From: CAZABP01 sp964483245
GTDB taxonomy: Bacteria; Planctomycetota; UBA1135; UBA2386
Direction: 5' to 3'
Assembly: GCA_964483245.1 (NCBI GenBank)
Contig: CAZABP010000011.1
Location: 32,564-96,563 of the forward strand
Length of the DNA: 64,000 nucleotides
The first letter of the stretch is position 1, and each line of letters opens with the position of its first letter. Positions 1-7,043 of this stretch are shown here, piece after piece. Below the pieces are notes generated by a model. It was given only the letters and a program-made list of their open reading frames with translations. It ran no database searches and was not told the DNA's origin. Position numbers and translations under genes: made by a program.

Positions 1-673
1 GCTGCAGGCCGTCGGCGAGACTCATCGCGACGCCGCGCCGCGCAGCCTGCTTGGCCAGCGCCAACGCCTGCGGCCCGCGCGACAGGATCCGGCGCGCGAT
101 CTTCTCGGTGCCGGCGCGCAACTCGTCCGGCGCGAACACGCCATTGATCAGCCCGAGCCGCAAGGCCTCCTCGGCGGTCACCGGATCTCCGGTCAGGATC
201 ATCTGCAACGCCGGCCCGAGCCCGATCAACCGCGGCAACCGCTGCGTCCCGCCGTAGCCGGGAATGATCCCGAGCGAGACTTCGGGCAGGCCGAGCTTCG
301 CCGCCGTCGACGCAAACCGCAGATCGCAGGCGAGCGCGAGCTCGAGTCCTCCACCGAGCGCATAGCCGTGGATCATCGCGACGAACGGCTTCGGCGACGT
401 CTCGATCGCGAGCGTCAGCGTCTGTCCGTGCCGCGCGTTCTCGCGCCCGGTCAGCACATCCTGGGTCGCCAGCTCGCTGACGTCGGCGCCGGCGACGAAC
501 GCCTTCTCGCCGGCGCCGGTCAGGATCACCACCCCGACCGCGTCGTCGGCGGACAGTGCGTGCACGCTCTCCTGCAGCGCGTCGATCGTGGCGCGGTCGA
601 GCGCGTTCAGCTTCTCCGGCCGATCGACGACCAGCGTCGCGATCGCACCGTCGCGCTCGATCCGGACCGTCAT
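1..673 (-). CDS. Enoyl-CoA hydratase/isomerase (crotonase family), 3' end cut by window edge
   Basis: Hydrates 2-trans-enoyl-CoA to 3-hydroxyacyl-CoA in fatty-acid or related acyl-CoA degradation, in the cytoplasm. Reading from the ATG at 673, about 224 codons are present before the edge. Crotonase hallmarks are visible: FVAGADVSEL (CoA pocket), ALGGGLELALACD (oxyanion-hole Gly and the first catalytic Glu) and GLPEVSLGIIPGYGGTQRL (second catalytic Glu). Both hydratase glutamates are kept, so hydratase activity is more likely than isomerase or dehalogenase activity. The start overlaps the stop of the upstream cyclophilin gene as ATGA, implying translational coupling. A thiolase gene lies 1.9 kb upstream on the same strand, consistent with acyl-CoA metabolism. 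The exact substrate cannot be told. Confidence 0.93.
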   Translation of the reverse strand, partial: MTVRIERDGAIATLVVDRPEKLNALDRATIDALQESVHALSADDAVGVVILTGAGEKAFVAGADVSELATQDVLTGRENARHGQTLTLAIETSPKPFVAMIHGYALGGGLELALACDLRFASTAAKLGLPEVSLGIIPGYGGTQRLPRLIGLGPALQMILTGDPVTAEEALRLGLINGVFAPDELRAGTEKIARRILSRGPQALALAKQAARRGVAMSLADGLQ

Positions 674-1236
674 TCCGCGGTCTCCGCCGTCTCACCGGCA
701 ATCGCCGCCGCCGGTTCGACGCGCACCGAGTGCAGACCGATCCGGGTCACCGGCTTGCTGCGTTCCCCGCCGGCGCCGAACTCCACCTCGCTGGCGGCGA
801 TCGCATCGAGCACGTCGAGACCTTCGCTCAGCTCACCGAACACCGTGTAGTTCCCATCCAGTGAGGCGACGTGATCGCCGTGCACGATGAAGAACTGACT
901 CCCCGCAGAATCCGGATGCGCCGAACGCGCCATCGACAGGACTCCGCGCCGGTGCGGCTTGTTGTTGAACTCCGCCGCGACCCGATGCCCCGGGCCACCG
1001 GTGCCCGGCTGCCCGCGCCCGCCCGACTTCGTGTTCGGACAACCACCCTGGATCATGAACCCGCGCACGACGCGGTGGAACGCGGTCCCGTCGTAGAACC
1101 CTTGCTGCGCGAGCGTCAGGAAGTTGCGCACGTGGTTGGGCGCGACATCGGGAAAGAAACGCGCGCGCATGCGCCCCTTGTCGGTGTCGAGGACGGCTTC
1201 GAGGGTCGAGAGGTCGGTGCGGTCCAGGTCGATCAT
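670..1236 (-). CDS. Peptidyl-prolyl cis-trans isomerase, cyclophilin type (cytoplasmic)
   Basis: Isomerises X-Pro peptide bonds during folding. The 188-aa protein is one cyclophilin domain without a signal peptide. It has FHRVVRGFMIQGG at residues 53-65, where R55, F60, M61 and Q63 fall at the active-site positions of human cyclophilin A, and SAGSQFFI near 110-117. The cyclosporin-contacting Trp region is not conserved, as is common in short bacterial forms. The C-terminal end is Ala/Glu-rich. The stop overlaps the start of the enoyl-CoA hydratase gene (ATGA). A paralogue with a signal peptide is encoded just upstream on the same strand, separated by a 166-bp palindromic element. Confidence 0.92.
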   Translation of the reverse strand: MIDLDRTDLSTLEAVLDTDKGRMRARFFPDVAPNHVRNFLTLAQQGFYDGTAFHRVVRGFMIQGGCPNTKSGGRGQPGTGGPGHRVAAEFNNKPHRRGVLSMARSAHPDSAGSQFFIVHGDHVASLDGNYTVFGELSEGLDVLDAIAASEVEFGAGGERSKPVTRIGLHSVRVEPAAAIAGETAETAE

Positions 1237-1252
1237 GGTCGGCCCCGTTCTA

Positions 1253-1418
1253 CTAGAAGTCGCTTCACAAAGCCTCCGCGGCTGCGGCCGGCCCCCGCAC
1301 CCGAGGACGGCGTCGCGAGATCTGCGGCGAACCCACCGATCCGCCTACGATCTCGCTCCTTGCCCTGTGCCGCGCTGGCTCGGCCTCGCGTGCGAAGCAT
1401 TTGTGCGACGACTGCTAC
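1253..1418. repeat. 166-bp near-palindromic element, copy 1
   Basis: A 166-bp sequence bounded by CTAG-type ends with terminal inverted repeats close to CTAG(A/C)AGTCGTTTCACAAA. The whole element reads as an imperfect palindrome: the outer arms, a GCGAGATC/GATCTCGC pair and an inner GCGAATC/GATTCGC-like pair nest around a CACC loop. Copy 2 lies at 2405-2570 in the opposite orientation, with about 11 differences over 166 bases by hand alignment. Copy 1 is the more decayed: its right end and inner stem have substitutions. Its right terminus contains the TAG stop codon (1415-1417) of the adjacent cyclophilin gene. It could be a MITE-like element, a REP-like palindrome or a structured RNA/terminator. 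Confidence 0.88.
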
Positions 1419-2377
1419 TGCCGCGCCGGCAACACGATGGCGGCGTGCAGGATCACGTCGACCGTCGGCTTGCTCGGCTGCGGTTCGTTGCCGTACGTCA
1501 CCGGGACGTCGGCGATCTTCTGCAGCGTGTCGAGCCCGGACTCGAGTTGCGCAAACGCCGTGAAGCGCCCATCCAGGTCCGGCCGCTCCCCGGTCATGAT
1601 GAAGAACTGGCACCCGGCCGAATTCGGGTCGTTCATGCGCGCCATCGACAGCACGCCGCGCGCGTGCCGCAGATCGTTGAACTCCGCCTCGATCGTGTAG
1701 CCGGGATTCCCGGTGCCCGGCATTCCGGTCGCGCCCGGCTTCGTGTTCGGGCAGCCACCCTGGATCATGAACGTGCGGATCACGCGGTGGAACTTCGTGC
1801 CGTTGTAGAACCCGTCCTTGCTGAGCTTGACGAAGTTCTCGACCGTCTTCGGCGCCTTGTCCGGCCGCAGCGTCACGACCATGTTGCCGTGGCTCGTGAC
1901 CAGCAGGACCTTCGTCTTGCTCAGGTCGAGCGCGCGCAGATCGAGCGAGCGCAGATCCGGCGCCACGCGCAGCATCGTGCTCGCGCCCGGCAGTCCGCGC
2001 CACTCGACGGCGACGTCGGTCAGCTTCCCCCCCTCCGCCGGCACCTGCACGCCGCTCAAGTCCAGCTCGACCGTGCGTTCGATCCGCGTGCCAGCCGCGA
2101 TCGGCACCGTGCCGAGCGCCTCGACCTGGAACGTCGGCCCCGGCTGATCGCCGATCCGCGTCACCAGATCCTGCCCGGCCAGTGCGCGGACCGGGATCTC
2201 CGTATCGCGGCGCGCGGTCACGGTCAGCTTCAGTTGGACTCCCGGTCCGGCCATGACGACCGGGATCGGGGCCTCGAGGCGGGCGACCACGGCCGGGTCG
2301 GGATGCGACGAGGCAGTCGTCTGGGCCGCGAGCGAGGCGGCGAACATGCAGAACACAGCGCAGGCGGATCGATTCAT
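1415..2377 (-). CDS. Exported cyclophilin-type peptidyl-prolyl isomerase with N-terminal extension
   Basis: Probably a periplasmic or envelope folding factor. The 320-aa product starts with a hydrophobic signal sequence ending near ASLAAQ (residues 14-20). Residues about 25-150 form a beta-rich domain of unknown type, and a cyclophilin domain follows from about 155 to 315. Cyclophilin motifs are FHRVIRTFMIQGG and NSAGCQFFIMTG. The CPNTKPGATGMPGTG loop is shared with the neighbouring cytoplasmic cyclophilin, so the two are tandem paralogues. The gene is framed by two inverted 166-bp palindromic elements: one supplies its stop codon, and the other begins 27 bases upstream of its start, leaving little room for its own promoter. 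Confidence 0.9.
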   Translation of the reverse strand: MNRSACAVFCMFAASLAAQTTASSHPDPAVVARLEAPIPVVMAGPGVQLKLTVTARRDTEIPVRALAGQDLVTRIGDQPGPTFQVEALGTVPIAAGTRIERTVELDLSGVQVPAEGGKLTDVAVEWRGLPGASTMLRVAPDLRSLDLRALDLSKTKVLLVTSHGNMVVTLRPDKAPKTVENFVKLSKDGFYNGTKFHRVIRTFMIQGGCPNTKPGATGMPGTGNPGYTIEAEFNDLRHARGVLSMARMNDPNSAGCQFFIMTGERPDLDGRFTAFAQLESGLDTLQKIADVPVTYGNEPQPSKPTVDVILHAAIVLPARQ

Positions 2378-2404
2378 GGCGGGCCGTAACGGGCGGTTCT
2401 CGTT

Positions 2405-2570
2405 CTAGCAGTCGTTTCACAAATGCTTCGCAGGCGAGGCCGAGCCCGCGCGGCCGAGGGCAAGGAGCGAGATCGTAGGCGAATCGGTGGATTCGCCGCA
2501 GATCTCGCGACGCCGCCCTCGGGTGCGGGGGCCGGCCGCAGCCGCGGAGGCTTTGTGAAACGACTTCTAG
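2405..2570. repeat. 166-bp near-palindromic element, copy 2 (inverted relative to copy 1)
   Basis: The better-preserved copy, running from CTAGCAGTCGTTTCACAAA at the left to the inverted TTTGTGAAACGACTTCTAG at the right. Folded on itself it pairs end to end: 15-bp outer stems, GAGGCCGAGC-type mid stems with mismatches, then GGCGAATC/GATTCGCC around a four-base tip. It fills the gap between the thiolase stop codon (2601) and the start of the exported cyclophilin gene (2377), both on the minus strand. It does not encode a credible protein and has no transposase. Confidence 0.88.
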
Positions 2571-2600
2571 CTCCGCGGCGCGGCCGCGAGAAGGTTCGAA

Positions 2601-3794
2601 TCACTCCCGCGCGAACGCCATCGCCATCCCCATGCCACCGCTCATGCACAGCGTCGCGAGGCCGCGCCGGCCCCCGCGGCGGCGCAGCTCGTGCAGCAGA
2701 GTCACGACGATCCGGGCCCCGGTCGCGCCGATCGGATGCCCGAGCGCGATGGCACCGCCGTTGACGTTCAGGCGTTCCGGATCCAGCTGCAGGTCACGGT
2801 CGCAGGCGACGATCTGGGCGGCGAACGCCTCGTTCAACTCGACCAGGTCGTAGTCGCGCAACGCCGTGCCGGTGCGCTCCAGCAGCGCGCGCACCGCCGG
2901 CACCGGGCCGATCCCCATGATCCGCGGCGGCACGCCGGCCGACGCCGAGGCCCCGACCGTGGCGAGCGGCGTGAGTCCACGCCGCTGCGCTTCCGCGGCA
3001 CTCATCAGCAGCAGCGCGGCGGCGCCATCGGTGATGCCGGACGAGTTGCCGGCGTGGACCGTGCCGCCTTGCGGGCGGAACACCGGCGGCAGCTTGCGCA
3101 GCTGCTCCAGCGTCGTGCCGGGCCGGACATGCTCGTCGTCGGTGATCTGCGTGACCTTCCCCTTCGCCTGGATCTCGACCGGCAGGATCTCGTCGCGGAA
3201 GCGCCCCGCGCGCTGTGCCTGTTCGGCCCGCTGGTGCGAGCGCAGCGCATACGCGTCCTGCTCCTCGCGCGAGATGCCGTAATCGTCCGCCAGATACTCG
3301 GCCGTCATCCCCATCGGCTCGCCGAGGATCCCGCAGGTGAAGCCATCCTGGTAGTTCCCATCCAGCACCTCCGCATGGCCGAGGCGGTAGCCCTGGCGCA
3401 TCCGCGGCAGCAGGAACGGGATGTTGGTCATGCTCTCCATGCCGCCGGCGACGACGACGCGGCGGCCGCCGAGCTGGATGCTCGCGCAGGCGACCTCGAT
3501 CGCGCGCAGCCCGGAGCCGCAGGCCTGGTTGAGGGTCATCGCGACCGTGGTGTCGGGACATCCGGCCTGCAGCGCGACCTGCCGCGCGGGGTTCGGGCCG
3601 GAGCCGAGCTGGCGCGCCTGGCCGAACAGCAGTTCCTCGACATCGGCTGCCGGAACCTGCGTCCGCGCCAGCAATCCACGCACGACATGCGCGCCGAGCT
3701 GGACTGCGGAAAGAGGGCTGAGACCCCCTAGAAACTTGCCGATCGGTGTACGAAATGCGCCAATGACGACGACCGGCTCCATCCAGCCGACCAT
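2601..3794 (-). CDS. Acetyl-CoA C-acyltransferase (thiolase)
   Basis: Thiolase II family enzyme that condenses two acetyl-CoA or cleaves 3-ketoacyl-CoA. The 397-aa protein has the nucleophilic Cys in NQACGSGL (Cys92 from the ATG at 3794, or Cys88 from the in-frame ATG at 3782), NEAFAAQ, GHPIGATGAR with the catalytic His, and the second catalytic Cys in CMSGGMGMA at the C terminus. An upstream GGAGG sits 3 nt before the first ATG and 15 nt before the second, so the start is ambiguous; homologues fit either. The start is only 15 bp from a divergently transcribed LON-domain gene. A crotonase-family gene lies downstream. Biosynthetic (atoB/phaA-like) versus degradative use cannot be settled. Confidence 0.93.
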   Translation of the reverse strand: MVGWMEPVVVIGAFRTPIGKFLGGLSPLSAVQLGAHVVRGLLARTQVPAADVEELLFGQARQLGSGPNPARQVALQAGCPDTTVAMTLNQACGSGLRAIEVACASIQLGGRRVVVAGGMESMTNIPFLLPRMRQGYRLGHAEVLDGNYQDGFTCGILGEPMGMTAEYLADDYGISREEQDAYALRSHQRAEQAQRAGRFRDEILPVEIQAKGKVTQITDDEHVRPGTTLEQLRKLPPVFRPQGGTVHAGNSSGITDGAAALLLMSAAEAQRRGLTPLATVGASASAGVPPRIMGIGPVPAVRALLERTGTALRDYDLVELNEAFAAQIVACDRDLQLDPERLNVNGGAIALGHPIGATGARIVVTLLHELRRRGGRRGLATLCMSGGMGMAMAFARE

Positions 3795-3809
3795 AAGCCT
3801 CCACGCGCG

Positions 3810-4439
3810 ATGCCCGAAGGGCTGCCCAGCAATCCCGGCGAAGCGCCGATCTTCCCCCTCCCGGGTGTGATCCTGGTCCCGCAAGGGGAGCAGATCCTCC
3901 ACGTCTTCGAGGAGCGGTACAAGGCGATGGTCGCGCACGCGCTCGCCGGGGAGCGCCTGATCGCGATGGCGGTGCTCGATCCGTCCCGGGCGCCGGACTT
4001 CGACGGAACGCCGGCCGTGTTCGATGTGGTCGGCCTGGGGCGGATCGTCGAGCACCAGCCGCTGCCGCAGGGGCGCTGCCTGATCCTGCTGAAGGGGATC
4101 GGCCGGTACCGCATCCTCCGTGAGGACCGCTCACGGCCGTTCCGCGTCGCGAAGCTGGCGCCGGTCGCGCAGGTCTGCGGCGATCCGGAGCGTGCCGTGG
4201 CCCTGGCGCGCGACCTGCTGCGGCGTCTGTGCTGCTCCGAAGTGCCGCCCGAGCTCGTCGACCGCAAACAACGGCTCGCTGCCGCCGAGCGGATCGGCGA
4301 CCAGGTCCTCGCGCAGCTGCCGCTGGACGCGGCGGCACGCCAGCGGGCGTTTGCGATGCCGGATCTCGCGGAGCGGCTCGGCGCCCTGCACGGAATCCTC
4401 GATCGCTTCGAGCGTTCCGCGCGCCCGAACTGCAACTGA
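3810..4439 (+). CDS. Stand-alone LON substrate-binding domain protein
   Basis: A 209-aa protein corresponding to the N-terminal substrate-recognition domain of Lon protease, without the AAA+ or peptidase domain. Typical features are IFPLPGVILVPQGEQILHVF near the N terminus, FEERYKAMVAHAL, and the conserved GLGRIVEHQPLPQGRCLILL core, followed by a helical C-terminal half. Such solo LON proteins are common, but their role (adaptor or protein-quality sensor) is not established. It diverges from the thiolase gene with 15 bp between the two starts, so the promoters must overlap the neighbouring coding sequence or the genes are leaderless. No Shine-Dalgarno sequence is visible. Confidence 0.85.
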   Translation: MPEGLPSNPGEAPIFPLPGVILVPQGEQILHVFEERYKAMVAHALAGERLIAMAVLDPSRAPDFDGTPAVFDVVGLGRIVEHQPLPQGRCLILLKGIGRYRILREDRSRPFRVAKLAPVAQVCGDPERAVALARDLLRRLCCSEVPPELVDRKQRLAAAERIGDQVLAQLPLDAAARQRAFAMPDLAERLGALHGILDRFERSARPNCN

Positions 4440-4526
4440 ACCCTGCGCGGGCCCGCAGCCCGGTTTCCGGTTCTCCCGTCGCGAGCCGGGTCCAGCCGGT
4501 CGCCCCTGGCTGCCGAAGATCGGGAC

Positions 4527-5072
4527 GTGGCATGGAGCTGGAAGAAGCTGCTCGGACTGGGCGGCGGCACGCGGTCCGACGACGACGGACCCGGCCGCCC
4601 CGCCCGGCTCGCCACCGGCACGCATGCCAGCCTCGAGTCGGAGCTCGTGCACGAGGTCGTCGGCCTGTTCGTGCACGAGTTCGGGATCGACGCGCGCACC
4701 GTCGATGCACACCGTGAAGTCGCGGCGCCGCGCCAGGACCGGATCGGCGCGCAGGACATCGCCGAGATGTGCAATGCGCTGAACGCACGGCCGGTCGTCG
4801 GACCGCCAGACCTGCTGGTCGGACTCGACGAGGAGCGGCTGTGGATCCTGGTCGATCTCGCGCGCACCGCGAGCGAGCGGGCGCAGGTCGCCGCCAAACT
4901 CGAGCTGACCGACGTGCTCAGCGCGACGGTGGAGAAGGCCGGCATCGACAAGGCGATCGCGCTGCGGGTGCTGGTCACGATCACGCAGGCAGCCGCGAAC
5001 GACGACTGCCCCAAGGTCTGGCACGAGCTGATCACGGCAGCACGCGGCGCATCGGACGGAGGCACAGGCTAG
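4527..5072 (+). CDS. Hypothetical protein preceding the HD-GYP gene
   Basis: No family is recognised. The 181-aa product uses a GTG start (residues begin WSWKKLLGLGGG after the first two). It has a short basic-aromatic N terminus, an acidic Gly-rich linker to about residue 35, then a mostly helical Ala/Leu-rich body with no membrane segment, signal peptide or Cys cluster. Its TAG stop directly abuts the ATG of the downstream HD-GYP protein, so the two are almost certainly co-transcribed and translationally coupled. It may be a partner or regulator of that protein, an inference from position alone. An ATG at 4532 lies in another frame and does not give the long product. Confidence 0.7.
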   Translation: MAWSWKKLLGLGGGTRSDDDGPGRPARLATGTHASLESELVHEVVGLFVHEFGIDARTVDAHREVAAPRQDRIGAQDIAEMCNALNARPVVGPPDLLVGLDEERLWILVDLARTASERAQVAAKLELTDVLSATVEKAGIDKAIALRVLVTITQAAANDDCPKVWHELITAARGASDGGTG

Positions 5073-6545
5073 ATGGATCCACGCGGGCCGATCACGCTCG
5101 AAGCGCGCGTCGAGGCGTTCGCGCACAACCTCGTCGCTAGCCTGGTCAGCCAGGAGCTGAGCCTGCCGGACAGCGAGAGCATGCGCACGATCCTGCGCGC
5201 GATGCTGGCCGACTTCGAAGCCGCGCTCGCCGGCGGCCTGGCGAGCCCGCTCGAGCTGCGCTTCGAGCGCGGCCAGGTCCGCCACGCCGGCCGCACGCTG
5301 CTGAACTCCAGCCTGCACGCCGCGAAGCTGATCCGCTACTGCCAGGAGCGCCGGATCCGCGCGATCTCGTTCCGCCAGGGTCTCAAGCTGACCGAGCTGG
5401 AGCAGCTGGTGCCGCTGCTGGTCGATCCACGCCGGCGCGCCGGGTTCACGCCGCAATCGATCCAGAAGGTGCTCGGCAACCACGGCATCCACAACATCCA
5501 GCTCGAACTCGCCGACGGCTCGATGCTGACGCCGAAGCCGGACGAGAGCGGCAACGGTCCGGCCTCGCCGGCGGCGCCGGCGAACGCGATCCGGCAGTAC
5601 CAGGCGATGTCGGAGGTGCTGCAGGAGTCGCACGTCGCCGCCGCGCGCGGGCACATCGTCGACATCGAACGCGCCGAGGGGATCGTCGAGCAGACGGTCA
5701 TGCACATCGCGCGGGAGCCGTCGGCGTTGCTGGCGCTGACCGCCTACGACGACATCGATTCGTACACGGTGGGACACTCGGTCCGCGTCGCGCTGCTGGC
5801 GCTGCAGGTCGCGCGCGCAGCCGGTGTCGACAAGCGCGGGCTGCTGCGGATCGGCACCGCGGCGCTGCTGCACGACATCGGCAAGTCCCGCATCGCGCAG
5901 CACGTGCTGTTCAAGCGCGGCATCCTCGACGAGGCAGAACGCGCCGAGATGGCGCGCCATCCGCGGCTCGGCGCCGAGATCCTGGTCGAGCAGAAGAACA
6001 TCGATCCGAGCGCAATCGGTGCGGCGTTCTGCCACCACATGAAGGCGACCGGCGAGGGGTATCCGCAACCGGCGTTCCCGTTCCAGCCGAGCGGGATCAG
6101 CAAGCTGGTGCAGGTCTGCGACGTGTTCGAGGCACTGACCGCCGTGCGGCCGTACAAGCGCGCGCTGACCCCGCTGCAGGCGTTCACGGTCATGCACCGG
6201 ATGCGCGCCGCGTTCGACGCGCAGCAACTGAGCTTCTTCGTGCAGGTGATCGGCGTCTACCCGCCCGGCACGCGCGTGATCCTCGACGACGGCGTCGAAG
6301 CGGTCGTGCTGCGCCATGGTGCGCATCCGCTGCGCCCGGTCGTCCGGCCGCTCGGCGGCTCGTTCCAACAGATGCGCGACATCGAGATCGGCGTGCCGTC
6401 CGAAGGGGTGACACGGCGGATCACGGCGATCGTCGGCGCCACCGAACGGATTCCGATTCCGACCGACCTGCTCGACCCGGCCTGCACACCCGGCTGCTCG
6501 TGCGAGCTGCACGTACAGCCGGTCCCGCTCGAGCCGGACGAGTGA
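5073..6545 (+). CDS. HD-GYP domain protein, probable cyclic-di-GMP phosphodiesterase
   Basis: A 490-aa cytoplasmic protein with an N-terminal region of about 190 residues of unknown fold and an HD-GYP domain from about 200 to 400. Catalytic features are the HD pair at H267-D268 in LLHDIGKSR, the HHM motif (CHHMKATGEGYP) and the GYP signature at 329-331, followed by VRPYKRALTPLQA. It hydrolyses cyclic-di-GMP if active. There is no receiver, PAS or membrane segment, so its input must come from the N-terminal region or a partner, possibly the 181-aa protein whose gene abuts it. The C-terminal tail (residues 470-490) has two Cys in CTPGCSCEL. Confidence 0.9.
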   Translation: MDPRGPITLEARVEAFAHNLVASLVSQELSLPDSESMRTILRAMLADFEAALAGGLASPLELRFERGQVRHAGRTLLNSSLHAAKLIRYCQERRIRAISFRQGLKLTELEQLVPLLVDPRRRAGFTPQSIQKVLGNHGIHNIQLELADGSMLTPKPDESGNGPASPAAPANAIRQYQAMSEVLQESHVAAARGHIVDIERAEGIVEQTVMHIAREPSALLALTAYDDIDSYTVGHSVRVALLALQVARAAGVDKRGLLRIGTAALLHDIGKSRIAQHVLFKRGILDEAERAEMARHPRLGAEILVEQKNIDPSAIGAAFCHHMKATGEGYPQPAFPFQPSGISKLVQVCDVFEALTAVRPYKRALTPLQAFTVMHRMRAAFDAQQLSFFVQVIGVYPPGTRVILDDGVEAVVLRHGAHPLRPVVRPLGGSFQQMRDIEIGVPSEGVTRRITAIVGATERIPIPTDLLDPACTPGCSCELHVQPVPLEPDE

Positions 6546-6635
6546 ACGGCACGCGCCGGCGACGAATCCCGCGACTCTCCGCTCCTGTCAGATGATCCCG
6601 GCTGCGGCTGCGGTTAGCTTTCGTGGCGCGACCGC

Positions 6636-7043
6636 ATGGCCGACCAGCAACTGATCCGCGAGTTCCTCGCCGGTGCTCCGCACGCCGTGGTCGGCGCGTC
6701 GACCGATCGCAGCAAGTACGGCAACAAGGTGCTGCGTTGCTATCTGCAGCATGCGCGCCCGGTCCTGGTCGTGCACCCGCGCGAGCAGCTCATCGAAGGG
6801 CAGCCCTGCCACCGCAGCCTCGCGGAGCTGCCGGAGACCCCGCACGGGCTGTCGGTGATCACGCCCCCGCCGGTGACCGAGCGGATCGTCGAGCAGGCAG
6901 CGGCGGCCGGAATCCGGCGGCTGTGGCTGCAGCCTGGCGCAGAAAGCCCCGCAGCGCTGGCGCGCGCGGCCGAGCTGGGATTGCAGACCATCGCCGGCGG
7001 TCCGTGCCTGCTCGTCGCCCTCGGCTTCCACGAGGATGGCTGA
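6636..7043 (+). CDS. CoA-binding domain protein (YccU-like)
   Basis: A 135-aa single Rossmann-type CoA-binding domain of the family related to the N-terminal domain of succinyl-CoA ligase alpha subunits. It shows HAVVGASTDRSKYGNKVLR (nucleotide loop), PVLVVHPREQLIEGQP and a C-terminal GGPCLLVALG. Usual length for the stand-alone family is 130-145 aa. Some members bind CoA, but a defined physiological role is lacking. The stop lies 8 nt inside the downstream CLC channel gene, so the two are co-transcribed; I see no functional link beyond that. Confidence 0.87.
   Translation: MADQQLIREFLAGAPHAVVGASTDRSKYGNKVLRCYLQHARPVLVVHPREQLIEGQPCHRSLAELPETPHGLSVITPPPVTERIVEQAAAAGIRRLWLQPGAESPAALARAAELGLQTIAGGPCLLVALGFHEDG

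Noticed and set aside
1237..1414. Small protein encoded within the 166-bp element
   Set aside because: Open frames in the two copies are Arg/Pro-rich, without starts or ribosome sites, and the palindromic structure explains the conservation better.
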